Shown: positions 1 to 6,128, counted from the first letter of the stretch. The stretch: 6,134 nucleotides of DNA from Planctomyces sp. (GCA_005809115.1 SYLK01000102.1:1-6134), one strand, 5' to 3'. Made by a program: numbers and translations. Notes: generated by a model not told the origin, from the letters alone.

Positions 1-1444
1 ACGCGTTCTGCTTCGGGTCAATCAGCAGCAGCTGCAGCGTGTCGGGAGTGTTCGTCCTGATCAATGAGGCCACGGCAGCTCGCAGCCACTGACTCTTGCC
101 ACTGCCCGTGGTGCCCACGACCAGCATGTGGGGACTCTCTGATCCCGCGAGGTCACACCAGACCCAGCGGCGACTCAGATCGATGCCCACCGGAACACGC
201 GAACATCCCAGTGTCTCGTCAGTTTCAGGCAGCCACGGCAGCAGGGAGGAAAAAGCGACCGATTCGCGCTGCGGATTCGGAATGTCGATGGCAATCGTAC
301 CGTCCACGACCGACATCACCGGCTCAGCCGGCAAGCCCAGATGCAGATGCAGCTCCGGCGCTCCGCTGAGCACCTTCTTCTGCCGGATGCCACCGTCCGG
401 AAACAACGAGAAACGAACAAACGTCGGTCCGATCACGGGTGGTCTGCTCTCGCGACAGGGGACTCCGAATTTTCGCAGCACCCGAAGGATCCTGTCACGC
501 GTTTCGCTCAGCCATGCCTCCGGCGGTCCGGCAGGATTCGCTGTATCGGAAGTCACGCAGGAAACTGCCGCAGGCCTGGAATTGGCAGTGCTGACACCAG
601 CGTTGCTGACACCAGCGGCATTCAGGGCGGCGTTAACGGCGGCCGCCGGTGCTTCAGGGTCGATCGAAATTACGCGATTGTCAACGGCCGCCCGGGTCGA
701 GCGTGGTCCGGTCACGCCGGCCATCTGTCCGATCAGATTCAGCAATCTGCCCTGCGCCTCCGCGAACTGCGTGCTCTGAAACAGTGCCTCATGCCGACCC
801 GGTTGAAAACTCACGACAGCCAGGGCCGAGCTGCCGCCAGCAGTTTCCCCGCACGTCAGCATGAGGTGGTAGAGGCAGGCCTGCGCAATATCAATCACCG
901 GCGACGTTTGTCCCAGCTTCCACTCCAGAACACACCAGTGATCCTCGCCGGGAATGCGCAGCACGGCATCCATCTGACCAAGCAGAGACACCGACTCAGT
1001 CCAGTCCGGCTGCCGCAGTTCGCGAACGACCTGACTCTCGACCCGGAACCAGTCACTCGGGCTCATGCTCTTTGTTCCATGCTCAGTAATCTGCCACCAG
1101 AGATCAGCGAACCACTGAGCGGCATCCTGAACGGCCTTCCAGAGATTCATCACCTGAATTCCATGGTCTCGCAGGGATCCCGCCTGATTCGTCAGCAGTG
1201 GTCCGAGCAGCCGATCATATGTGTGGCCGGTCAGTACCTTCTTCCATTCTTCGAGATCCGGTTCCAGGTCTCGCACGACGGATGCGACGTTCCATTCTGT
1301 GTCGTCCTGAAGCAGCTCACTGATAACGCGGTGAAACATTGTCCCAAGCAGTGCCGTCGACGGAGAACCCTCGCCGGCAGGCTTTCGCCCGGCGGCCCGC
1401 TGCAGCGCCTGTCGCACCTCCGACACCGTCAATGTGATGGTCAT
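1..1444 (-). CDS. RecB/Cas4-like nuclease fused to FtsK/SpoIIIE-type DNA translocase (3' end outside window)
   Basis: 481 codons are visible and the frame is open at the window edge, so the C-terminus is missing. Residues about 30-235 carry the RecB/AddB/Cas4 (PDDEXK_1-like) nuclease motifs in order: GTMFH with H38, a candidate acidic residue E136, GQMD with D159, LEWK with E174 and K176, and QACLY with Q188 and Y192. These are the expected metal and catalytic positions of a nuclease. An Ala/Asn/Ser-rich linker follows (about 262-305). Residues about 309-405 match the FtsK alpha/beta domain, including GPTFVRF and IDIPNPQRE. The motor domain then begins with Walker A GTTGSGKS (444-451) and the family's LLLIDPK strand (472-478); Walker B lies beyond the edge. 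There is no transmembrane segment, unlike cell-division FtsK, so the protein should be cytoplasmic. The start is ATG 1444, with AGGAG 5 nt upstream. It is the third gene of an operon, 27 nt after the ATPase gene. Inferred role: a DNA-pumping motor carrying its own nuclease. Domain calls are firm; the biological role is not. Confidence 0.92.
   Translation of the reverse strand, partial: MTITLTVSEVRQALQRAAGRKPAGEGSPSTALLGTMFHRVISELLQDDTEWNVASVVRDLEPDLEEWKKVLTGHTYDRLLGPLLTNQAGSLRDHGIQVMNLWKAVQDAAQWFADLWWQITEHGTKSMSPSDWFRVESQVVRELRQPDWTESVSLLGQMDAVLRIPGEDHWCVLEWKLGQTSPVIDIAQACLYHLMLTCGETAGGSSALAVVSFQPGRHEALFQSTQFAEAQGRLLNLIGQMAGVTGPRSTRAAVDNRVISIDPEAPAAAVNAALNAAGVSNAGVSTANSRPAAVSCVTSDTANPAGPPEAWLSETRDRILRVLRKFGVPCRESRPPVIGPTFVRFSLFPDGGIRQKKVLSGAPELHLHLGLPAEPVMSVVDGTIAIDIPNPQRESVAFSSLLPWLPETDETLGCSRVPVGIDLSRRWVWCDLAGSESPHMLVVGTTGSGKSQWLRAAVASLIRTNTPDTLQLLLIDPKQNA
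590..617. repeat. 15-bp tandem duplication in the interdomain linker
   Basis: The 13-mer GCTGACACCAGCG occurs at 590-602 and 605-617, a period of 15 bp in frame. It encodes the repeated AGVSN/AGVST segment in the Ala-rich linker (residues about 275-285) between the nuclease and FtsK regions of the fusion protein. This fits a flexible, length-tolerant linker. Confidence 0.8.
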
Positions 1445-1449
1445 GCCGA

Positions 1450-1454
1450 CTCCT
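1450..1454 (-). promoter_or_regulatory. Ribosome binding site of the nuclease-FtsK gene
   Basis: AGGAG followed by 5 nt and then ATG 1444, inside the 27-nt gap after the ATPase stop codon TAA (1474-1472). This supports the ATG as the true start and separate ribosome recruitment within one transcript. Confidence 0.7.
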
Positions 1455-1471
1455 CTTTTCCCGTGGCGGGG

Positions 1472-3469
1472 TTAGTGTGCGAGTTCTTTCCGCCCCGGTC
1501 CGCCATGGCGAACCGAAAAGACGACGGCCTCGGCGCCGTCCAGAACGCGAAACAGATCCATCCGCGATGTCGCCGCGGCAATCAGATCATCCGGCTGGAT
1601 TGCCAGCGACTCCGCGATGTCCGCGACTCGCCCGATGCGATCCTCGTTCAAGCGGTCCTGCAGCCTGTCAATCAGTGAAGATCCCCACTCATCAGAACCA
1701 GCGGACTGAGTCATCAGAATCTCGGCCAGATCTGTCAGCGAAGACGGAAGATGGGATCGCAGCCAGTCGATGACCGTGGAGGCCGGGACGGTCGTGCCAT
1801 CAAAATCCAGGTCGCCCGACTTCGCATCGGCCAGCAGCTGACAGACAGCGTCCAGTGCAGCGAACGCCTCCGGACACACCTGATGGTACACGGCGTCCTG
1901 TGTCTGCAGTGTCTTCAGATATTCCAGGGTCTTCACAGCCTTCGGGCTGATCGGCCGGCGCTGGTCCTTCAGCAGCACCAGCTTGTGCAGCCCGAGTTTT
2001 GCAGGAAAGGCGTTTGTCAGCTTCTTCAGCTGACTGGCAAGACTCTGTGGCGAATCGTCGCAGACTTTGACTCCGACGCGAGCTTCTGCGCCGGGTGCCA
2101 CCAGAACAAAGTCCAGACTGTCTGAGGGATCGGCCTCAGTGCGCCAGCCGGAGTTTGTCACATGAATCAGGTGCTGTAATCCGGATCGAAGGATCGCCAC
2201 CGACCGCCCGGGGTCATTCTGCTGCGTGGCTGAGTCCAGGCGATTTTCCCATTCATCGCTCATGCGATCGCGGGGCGGCAGTGTGCTGCTTTCGATGGCT
2301 CGTCGCGCCAGCTCGTCGAAGCGACGAGCCGCCTGATCCAGGAGACGACGGGGCGGGCACCCGAGTTTTCCCACGAACTGCCTGACGTCGGCTGCACAGA
2401 ACGGCCAGATGTCGGCGGCGGATTCCGGACTTATCCCGGCGACCCCCGCCGACCGGAGGCGACACGCAAGGAGCAGCGCAGCCTCCTCTTCCTTCAGCGG
2501 ATTCAGCGTCAGGGCGGCGAATCCGCCGATTCGATCGAGCTGATTTTGAGGAAGCTGTCCCCGGATCATCTCGTGCAGCGAGGACTGCATGCAGGAAATC
2601 AGAACGAGATTGGGATCTGCCGCCTGCAGCTGACTCAGGAGCTGGCCGAAAGCAAACAGGGAAGTCACATCGTCAGGTGATGTCTGCAGCGCCTCGACCT
2701 GATCGAAGCACAGCACCAGGGGCATACTGCTGCCGGCAAGCCGCATCATGTCGACCAGATGGCGCCGCGCCAGTCCCTCCGGATTCTCCTCAGGATCCTC
2801 GGCGGCAATTCCCAGGCGACCTGGTGCTTCCGGCGTCAGTGGATCACCCCGCAGCCAGGCAGCGACATCCAGACGGTGTCGTCGGGCCACCAGGTGACAA
2901 AGCACCTCCACAAAGGCCGCGGACAGGCCATCGCGGAGCGCCAGATCCGTCAGCAGGTCTTTCGCAGTTTCCAGTCGGTGATCGCGAAAATGTTCCCACC
3001 ACGGTGCCAGGTGCCCCTGGCCCCCGTCGACCTCCATCAGGCGCGTAATCACCAGACGTTCGAACTGGTTCGGGCCGCCCACTGGACGCAGCAGATCCTC
3101 GGCCACCTTTCTCCTGACGTGGCGTGCGACCGAACACGCACTGGTATCCAGCCGGACGCAGGCAAAGGCCTGACGCGGTCGGTCTGTTGTCGGATGTTTC
3201 AGGTCATCCGTCAGACGCTTCCGAAGTCGTCCCACCAGATGCGTCTTGCCACTGCCAGGTTCACCACTGATGATGATCCCGCCGATTCCGACCCCTGACC
3301 GGGCATGATCCACGGCCTCACAGCAGCGTTGAAACACTGCGTGATGAATGCGATCGACGTCCGCTGCATCGTCGGCAATTCTCCAGGGATCGCCCACGAT
3401 GGAGCCGCGAAACGGGTTGCGGACGCCCTCCAGTGATTCCCGCTCGGCCGCTGACAAGGGAACCGGCAT
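1472..3469 (-). CDS. ORC/STAND-like P-loop ATPase with possible C-terminal nuclease-like and winged-helix regions
   Basis: 665 residues from the chosen ATG 3469. An in-frame GTG at 3484 is possible, but it would overlap the previous gene and includes the GGAG that serves the ATG. After a short NPFRGSIVGDPW lead-in (18-29), the AAA+/STAND ATPase shows Walker A GEPGSGKT (69-76), Walker B LVLCFDQVEA (251-260, D256), a sensor-1-like strand LVLISCMQSS (288-297) and a sensor-2-like GCPPRRLLDQA (370-380). The order and the PRRLL box resemble ORC/Cdc6 and STAND ATPases rather than ABC or helicase proteins. Residues about 425-545 look like a restriction-nuclease-type fold (LDFVLV, then ARVGVKV, then an SQLKKL helix). 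D453 and K468 are kept, but the usual acidic residue two before the lysine is G466, so it may be inactive. Residues about 560-655 look like a winged helix. It lies between the winged-helix gene and the nuclease-FtsK gene and probably acts as their ATP-dependent loader or switch. The ATPase call is strong; the C-terminal assignments are tentative. Confidence 0.9.
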   Translation of the reverse strand: MPVPLSAAERESLEGVRNPFRGSIVGDPWRIADDAADVDRIHHAVFQRCCEAVDHARSGVGIGGIIISGEPGSGKTHLVGRLRKRLTDDLKHPTTDRPRQAFACVRLDTSACSVARHVRRKVAEDLLRPVGGPNQFERLVITRLMEVDGGQGHLAPWWEHFRDHRLETAKDLLTDLALRDGLSAAFVEVLCHLVARRHRLDVAAWLRGDPLTPEAPGRLGIAAEDPEENPEGLARRHLVDMMRLAGSSMPLVLCFDQVEALQTSPDDVTSLFAFGQLLSQLQAADPNLVLISCMQSSLHEMIRGQLPQNQLDRIGGFAALTLNPLKEEEAALLLACRLRSAGVAGISPESAADIWPFCAADVRQFVGKLGCPPRRLLDQAARRFDELARRAIESSTLPPRDRMSDEWENRLDSATQQNDPGRSVAILRSGLQHLIHVTNSGWRTEADPSDSLDFVLVAPGAEARVGVKVCDDSPQSLASQLKKLTNAFPAKLGLHKLVLLKDQRRPISPKAVKTLEYLKTLQTQDAVYHQVCPEAFAALDAVCQLLADAKSGDLDFDGTTVPASTVIDWLRSHLPSSLTDLAEILMTQSAGSDEWGSSLIDRLQDRLNEDRIGRVADIAESLAIQPDDLIAAATSRMDLFRVLDGAEAVVFSVRHGGPGRKELAH

Positions 3470-3471
3470 GT

Positions 3472-4389
3472 TCAGTTTCTCCACAGCGAGATCGTGTTAT
3501 AGAAATGCCCGTCATTGTCTCGGATCATCAGTGATCGTTCCGCAGCGGTGATCAGGTTCGGCCGGTCAAATCGATGGATCGCCAGTCGGCGACGATAAAC
3601 CGCATCCAGCACCGCGGCGTCGAAATCTGCACCGGGCATGTGAGCATCCAGTTCACGACGCAAGTCCCTGATCAGCACCATGTCACCGTCGTCAACGCGA
3701 GGATTGAGGCTTCGCATGCCCTCCAGCAGCCTTTCATCCTGTGCCGCGCCAGGCTGTACTCCCGGGAGGCTCCGCTCAATCGCCAGCTCCCGCAGTTCGT
3801 ATTCCGCCACGGCTGCGGCAGACCGGAGGATCTCCTCGCGCGACCGCCCGAGCACTTCGGCAATCTTCAGAAACGCATCCCGGAGATAGACGCCGGGGTC
3901 TGGCGGAAAACAACTGATGATCCGGGGCGATCGCTTCGTCTGCCGGTGACCAGGAAACGGCGGCCAGACATGGGCTGCACCTGATTCGATCATCTGCTCC
4001 AGCAACTGTCTGATCCGGTCGGCGGAAACTCCGGTCAGAGCCTTGCGGCGTGTGACCGATTTCAGCACCTCCGTCACCGGCTGCCGGCCCTCCTGCAGTT
4101 TTCGCAGCAGGCACAGGCGAGCGAATTCGGGCTGAGGCCGGTTCCAGTACTGTGGCTTTCGTCGCACGTCCGGATACCGCCAAAGCCGTCCTGCGCTGAC
4201 TTCCCGCCGCAACAGTTCCTCCGCCACGGCCGGTCGGGGGCGGACCGATCCGGGCAACCCGGCCAGAATCTGCGACACACTCTGAGGACCGTCGGATTGT
4301 TCCAGCACGCGGCTCAGCATGTCGGCCGTTTCTGCTGCGGCCGATTCGGCTGCACCCGATTCGGGAGTCACCACACTCTCGCCTGACAT
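3472..4389 (-). CDS. Hypothetical multi-winged-helix protein, first gene of the operon
   Basis: 305 residues. I recognise no named family. The start is ATG 4389, preceded by GGAGGA 6 nt upstream. A longer in-frame start at 4479 would add 30 residues but lacks this signal, so I reject it. Residues 1-20 are an Ala/Ser/Glu-rich, probably disordered tail. Residues about 22-83 have a winged-helix pattern: helices around SQILAGLP and EELLRREV, then a strand-turn GRLWRYPDVRRKPQYWNR. A second similar unit spans about 87-145 (LLRKLQEG, ADRIRQLLEQMIESGAAHVW). Residues about 165-205 are helical. A third possible unit spans about 215-305 and ends in a beta hairpin (IRDNDGHFYNTISLW). There is no catalytic motif, signal peptide or membrane segment. 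Stop TGA is 2 nt before the ATPase ATG, so the two are probably translationally coupled. Likely role: a DNA-binding, adaptor or regulatory subunit for the downstream ATPase and nuclease-motor. The gene is real with high confidence; the fold is inferred by eye. Confidence 0.85.
   Translation of the reverse strand: MSGESVVTPESGAAESAAAETADMLSRVLEQSDGPQSVSQILAGLPGSVRPRPAVAEELLRREVSAGRLWRYPDVRRKPQYWNRPQPEFARLCLLRKLQEGRQPVTEVLKSVTRRKALTGVSADRIRQLLEQMIESGAAHVWPPFPGHRQTKRSPRIISCFPPDPGVYLRDAFLKIAEVLGRSREEILRSAAAVAEYELRELAIERSLPGVQPGAAQDERLLEGMRSLNPRVDDGDMVLIRDLRRELDAHMPGADFDAAVLDAVYRRRLAIHRFDRPNLITAAERSLMIRDNDGHFYNTISLWRN
3479..3482 (-). promoter_or_regulatory. Ribosome binding site deciding the ATPase start
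   Basis: GGAG lies 9 nt before ATG 3469 and within the last codons of the winged-helix gene. An alternative GTG start at 3484 would take this site inside the coding sequence. The arrangement TGA-AC-ATG suggests that ribosomes finishing the first gene restart on the second. Confidence 0.5.
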
Positions 4390-4395
4390 CGCGAT

Positions 4396-4401
4396 TCCTC
4401 C
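4396..4401 (-). promoter_or_regulatory. Ribosome binding site deciding the winged-helix gene start
   Basis: GGAGGA, near perfect for 16S rRNA pairing, then 6 nt, then ATG 4389. It is the best Shine-Dalgarno sequence in the window and fixes the start of the first operon gene 30 codons inside the longest open frame. Confidence 0.75.
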
Positions 4402-4450
4402 GGCAGAAACTGTCGCCCCGGCAGTCTGAATCGCACCTGAGGCAGCGAAC

Positions 4451-4469
4451 GGACCACGGACCACGGACC
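4451..4469. repeat. Short 7-bp tandem repeat in the operon leader
   Basis: Two and a half copies of GGACCAC lie in tandem, about 60-80 nt upstream of the winged-helix gene start and downstream of the candidate promoter. They could be a binding site or simple slippage; nothing more can be said from sequence. Confidence 0.6.
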
Positions 4470-4508
4470 GCGTTCGCACGCAGCAGACGGGTCAGATCGC
4501 CTGACAGG

Positions 4509-4537
4509 ATTGTCGGAAAAGATCCCAGGAATGACAA
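4509..4537 (-). promoter_or_regulatory. Candidate sigma70-type promoter for the three-gene operon
   Basis: On the minus strand, TTGTCA (4537-4532) and GACAAT (4514-4509) are separated by exactly 17 nt. They match the -35 consensus at 5 of 6 and the -10 consensus at 4 of 6 positions. Transcription would start near 4502, leaving a leader of about 113 nt before ATG 4389. The match was found by eye in GC-rich DNA and the organism's sigma consensus is unknown, so this is only a candidate. Confidence 0.3.
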
Positions 4538-4646
4538 CTCAATCAGGGACTGCAGGAAGAGGGACGCCACAAGCATCCCGGCCTGACGCGGACCTGACTG
4601 TTCGCATGAAGGACGAACCGCCTCGTTAATTCTGCCGCGTGCCCCG

Positions 4647-4669
4647 TGCGCCCACGCGAAGCCAGAGCC
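4647..4669. repeat. 23-bp direct repeat, copy 1
   Basis: This matches 5332-5354 at 20 of 23 positions in the same orientation. The first 15 bases (TGCGCCCACGCGAAG) are identical and the last three (GCC) match. The two copies are 685 bp apart and enclose most of the gene-free stretch. Confidence 0.65.
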
Positions 4670-4957
4670 ATACCGCCATCCCCGAACTCAACTTCGTCAT
4701 CAGCGTTACGATGCGGACGTGCTGCAGGACGAACAGGTTGCAGGCTGCCACCGCAGTGAAACTGAAAACGAACGAATGAGGAGGGAGGAGATCGTGATCC
4801 GCGGGAAGCCTGCCATTTGTTTTACGCCCCGGGAGCAAGCCCGACGGAAAACCTGACTCCTGCAGGTATGCCCGGCGATGCCACCGTTTCAACTGACAGC
4901 GAGCGGGTCGCCACGAAGAACCGGACACCGCATCGCCGAACCCCCGGGTTTCAATCA

Positions 4958-4997
4958 CGCTGTCAGCCGTGTCCGCTCGCGGTGCGCGCTGACAGCG
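4958..4997. repeat. Perfect 10-bp inverted repeat with structured 20-nt centre
   Basis: CGCTGTCAGC (4958-4967) and GCTGACAGCG (4988-4997) are exact reverse complements around a 20-nt centre that can form a further CCGC/GCGG stem. No T-tract follows on either strand, so it is not a typical intrinsic terminator. It could be a protein site, a recombination hairpin or part of an RNA. Confidence 0.7.
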
Positions 4998-5075
4998 ATT
5001 TCAGACCGGATCCGGGCCAGCGCCGCCCGGAGAGAACGCGCACATTTCCGAAGAAATGAACAACGAAAGGCGGTG

Positions 5076-5096
5076 TCGTCACAGCTGCTGTGACGA
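5076..5096. repeat. 9-bp inverted repeat, operator-like
   Basis: TCGTCACAG (5076-5084) and CTGTGACGA (5088-5096) are perfect reverse complements with a CTG spacer. The GTCACAG/CTGTGAC arms and the short spacing suit a dimeric regulator site, but no gene starts nearby. Confidence 0.6.
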
Positions 5097-5331
5097 ACGG
5101 AAGTTCCGGACACGTTCCCGGATGCGGCGACCGACCGTCGTGCGGGAGCAATCCCCATACCGACCGAGCCATGCCGCTGCGCCTGAAACGGCGATCCAGC
5201 CGCGAACTTCGCCTTTCCCTTTCAACCAGGCACGACGCACCAGGAACCACGAACGCTGACTTTCGGCTTGAAGCAAACCAAACTGTTCTCGCGATGTCCA
5301 AACCGCCCCGGTCGATCCTCCGGCGTTACCC

Positions 5332-5354
5332 TGCGCCCACGCGAAGTCAAGGCC
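5332..5354. repeat. 23-bp direct repeat, copy 2
   Basis: Second copy of the repeat at 4647-4669, located 7 bp beyond the stop codon of the HNH gene. Its position at the gene's 3' edge fits a recombination or insertion junction, but no integrase or transposase is present in the window. Confidence 0.65.
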
Positions 5355-5361
5355 TTATTTG

Positions 5362-5811
5362 TTATGCATCTCCAGTTGTCGGGGAAATGCGTTCATTGTG
5401 GTACGCAATGTATTTCGAATCAATAATGTGCCCCGCCATGACGCACAGGTTGTCGAGTACCAGTCTTATTGCGCCGTAGTCGCACATTGCATGGTGATCT
5501 GGGCAAAGCACAATCAAGTTCTCAACGCAATCGGGGCCGCAGTGTGGCCGACCGAGCGGACGAATATGGTGCGCCTCGGCGTAGCGCGTACCGTCAGGGA
5601 GTTCAATTGAATGGCCGCAGACTTGACAGCGGAATTCATAGTCCCGTTTCAGCTGCTTTGCGAGTTCAGTGTCACGCAGAATTCGGTATACCGTGGAGGC
5701 AATCCTCTGTGTTGCGGGTGGTTCAAGGTCTATGACGTCCGAAGAAAACGCCGACGTTCCGCTGCTGGTTTCGATCGGAAGTGGAAGCCTGAAGTGCCGG
5801 GACGCATCCAC
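5362..5811 (-). CDS. HNH endonuclease family protein
   Basis: 149 residues from GTG 5811. The C-terminal half is a clear beta-beta-alpha-metal HNH domain. The zinc knuckle pairs are C62-x2-C65 (CQVC) and C103 in LCPDHH; the active-site region is AEAHHIRPLG (H81, H82), followed by ENLIVL (N98) and H106/H107. The pattern RYAEAHHIRPLG...GPD..ENLIVLCPDHH...DYG is typical of HNH domains at the C-terminus of modification-dependent restriction enzymes and of stand-alone HNH proteins. The expected activity is metal-dependent DNA cleavage in the cytoplasm. The N-terminal about 55 residues are not recognisable, and such proteins often carry a larger sensor domain there. The GTG has no visible Shine-Dalgarno site, and the frame stays open and protein-like for 22 codons upstream, to a TAG at 5878-5880, without another standard start. 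The 5' end may therefore be truncated, or a rare start may be used. It lies about 970 bp upstream of the operon on the same strand and is probably a separate transcription unit. Confidence 0.85.
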   Translation of the reverse strand: MDASRHFRLPLPIETSSGTSAFSSDVIDLEPPATQRIASTVYRILRDTELAKQLKRDYEFRCQVCGHSIELPDGTRYAEAHHIRPLGRPHCGPDCVENLIVLCPDHHAMCDYGAIRLVLDNLCVMAGHIIDSKYIAYHNERISPTTGDA

Positions 5812-5859
5812 GCTGTAATCGTTGTGAGATACACGGAGAATGTGATTGTTTAGTGTGAC

Positions 5860-5921
5860 GTTCCAACGAATTGCGAACTATGCGGCGGCAGGAATGCCGA
5901 CGCATAGTTCGCGCGTTGAAC
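5860..5921. repeat. attC-like hairpin upstream of the HNH gene
   Basis: A 62-bp imperfect palindrome. The core is a perfect 12-bp stem, GCGAACTATGCG (5873-5884) with CGCATAGTTCGC (5901-5912). It is topped, across a G/A mismatch, by CGGCA/TGCCG and a GGAA loop. An asymmetric internal loop (AATT against G) separates it from an outer stem CAACG/CGTTG and GTT/AAC with a bulged C5863. The tips read TTCCAAC and GTTGAAC, against the integron simple-site consensus RYYYAAC and GTTRRRY (6 of 7 and 7 of 7). Length, tips and unpaired bases all suit attC. No integrase is visible, so the call is tentative. Confidence 0.45.
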
Positions 5922-6059
5922 TTTTCCGCTTCGCGGCGTTCGACGTTGAGTTCAGCGGAGCGCCCCGACCACGCCTCGACCAGCCAACCCGGGCGTCCTG
6001 CGGAATCTGTCGCTCGCGGCGATGGACGCGACTCGAATTCTACCGTCCGGTCGGGTGGG
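5922..6059. other. Non-coding spacer between the two hairpins
   Basis: About 138 bp without a plausible gene. It contains a small CCGC-TTC-GCGG hairpin (5926-5936) and an R-box-like GTTGAGT. If the flanking hairpins are attC sites, this would be a cassette too short to carry a normal gene. Confidence 0.45.
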
Positions 6060-6128
6060 TTTCAACGGTTTCCGGGAGATCACGAGTCGCCCCGGTCAGG
6101 CGACTCGTGTCTGTGGAACCAGTTCTGA
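6060..6128. repeat. Second long imperfect hairpin, attC-like
   Basis: A perfect 11-bp stem, CACGAGTCGCC (6081-6091) with GGCGACTCGTG (6099-6109), around a 7-nt loop. It continues outward through a bulged T6080, AGA/TCT, a small internal loop, then GGTT and CC pairing with GGAACC (6115-6120) with T6071 bulged. The outermost AAC (6064-6066) can pair with GTT (6122-6124). Two unpaired Ts on one arm and AAC...GTT tips resemble integron attC architecture, although GTTCTGA is a poor match to GTTRRRY. There is no T-tract, so it is not a standard terminator. Confidence 0.4.

Larger units (their letters stand above)
4390..5361. other. Gene-poor region between the operon and the HNH gene
   Basis: This stretch of about 970 bp holds no open frame with recognisable protein character. 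Frames of 65-112 codons on both strands are Arg/Ser/Pro-rich, overlap one another and lack ribosome sites. It contains the operon leader (below about 4540), a pair of 23-bp direct repeats (4647-4669 and 5332-5354), inverted repeats at 4958-4997 and 5076-5096, and a perfect 10-bp palindrome CCGGATCCGG at 5006-5015. It may be the eroded remains of genes or mobile DNA, or may encode an unrecognised RNA. Confidence 0.6.

Noticed and set aside
341..1678. A 445-codon open frame on the + strand
   Set aside because: It is the antisense shadow of the nuclease-FtsK gene, which shows ordered family motifs and a ribosome site. The + strand product has no recognisable domain.
3470..3484. GTG at 3484 as the ATPase start
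   Set aside because: It would place the GGAG ribosome site inside the coding sequence and overlap the upstream gene. ATG 3469 has good spacing from GGAG and lies directly after the upstream stop.
3776..4576. A 266-codon minus-strand frame beginning with a hydrophobic stretch
   Set aside because: It overlaps the winged-helix gene in another frame, becomes Arg/Ser/Gly-rich after the first 30 residues, and lacks a ribosome site. The competing frame has GGAGGA before its ATG.
4626..4958. A 110-codon minus-strand frame with a hydrophobic C-terminal part
   Set aside because: Its GTG start falls at the edge of an inverted repeat, with no ribosome site, mixed low-complexity composition and no recognisable family. 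The end merely reads through the direct repeat.
4963..5301. Overlapping small frames (112, 67 and 65 codons) on the minus strand
   Set aside because: They lie in competing frames, are Arg/Ser-rich and share no recognisable domain, so are most likely chance frames in GC-rich DNA.
5926..5936. CCGC-TTC-GCGG hairpin as an intrinsic terminator
   Set aside because: The T-run precedes the stem on the + strand and no T-run follows on either strand, so it does not have terminator layout.
5871..6128. An 85-codon + strand frame
   Set aside because: It runs through both hairpins, is Arg/Ser-rich and has no ribosome site; the hairpins explain the sequence better.
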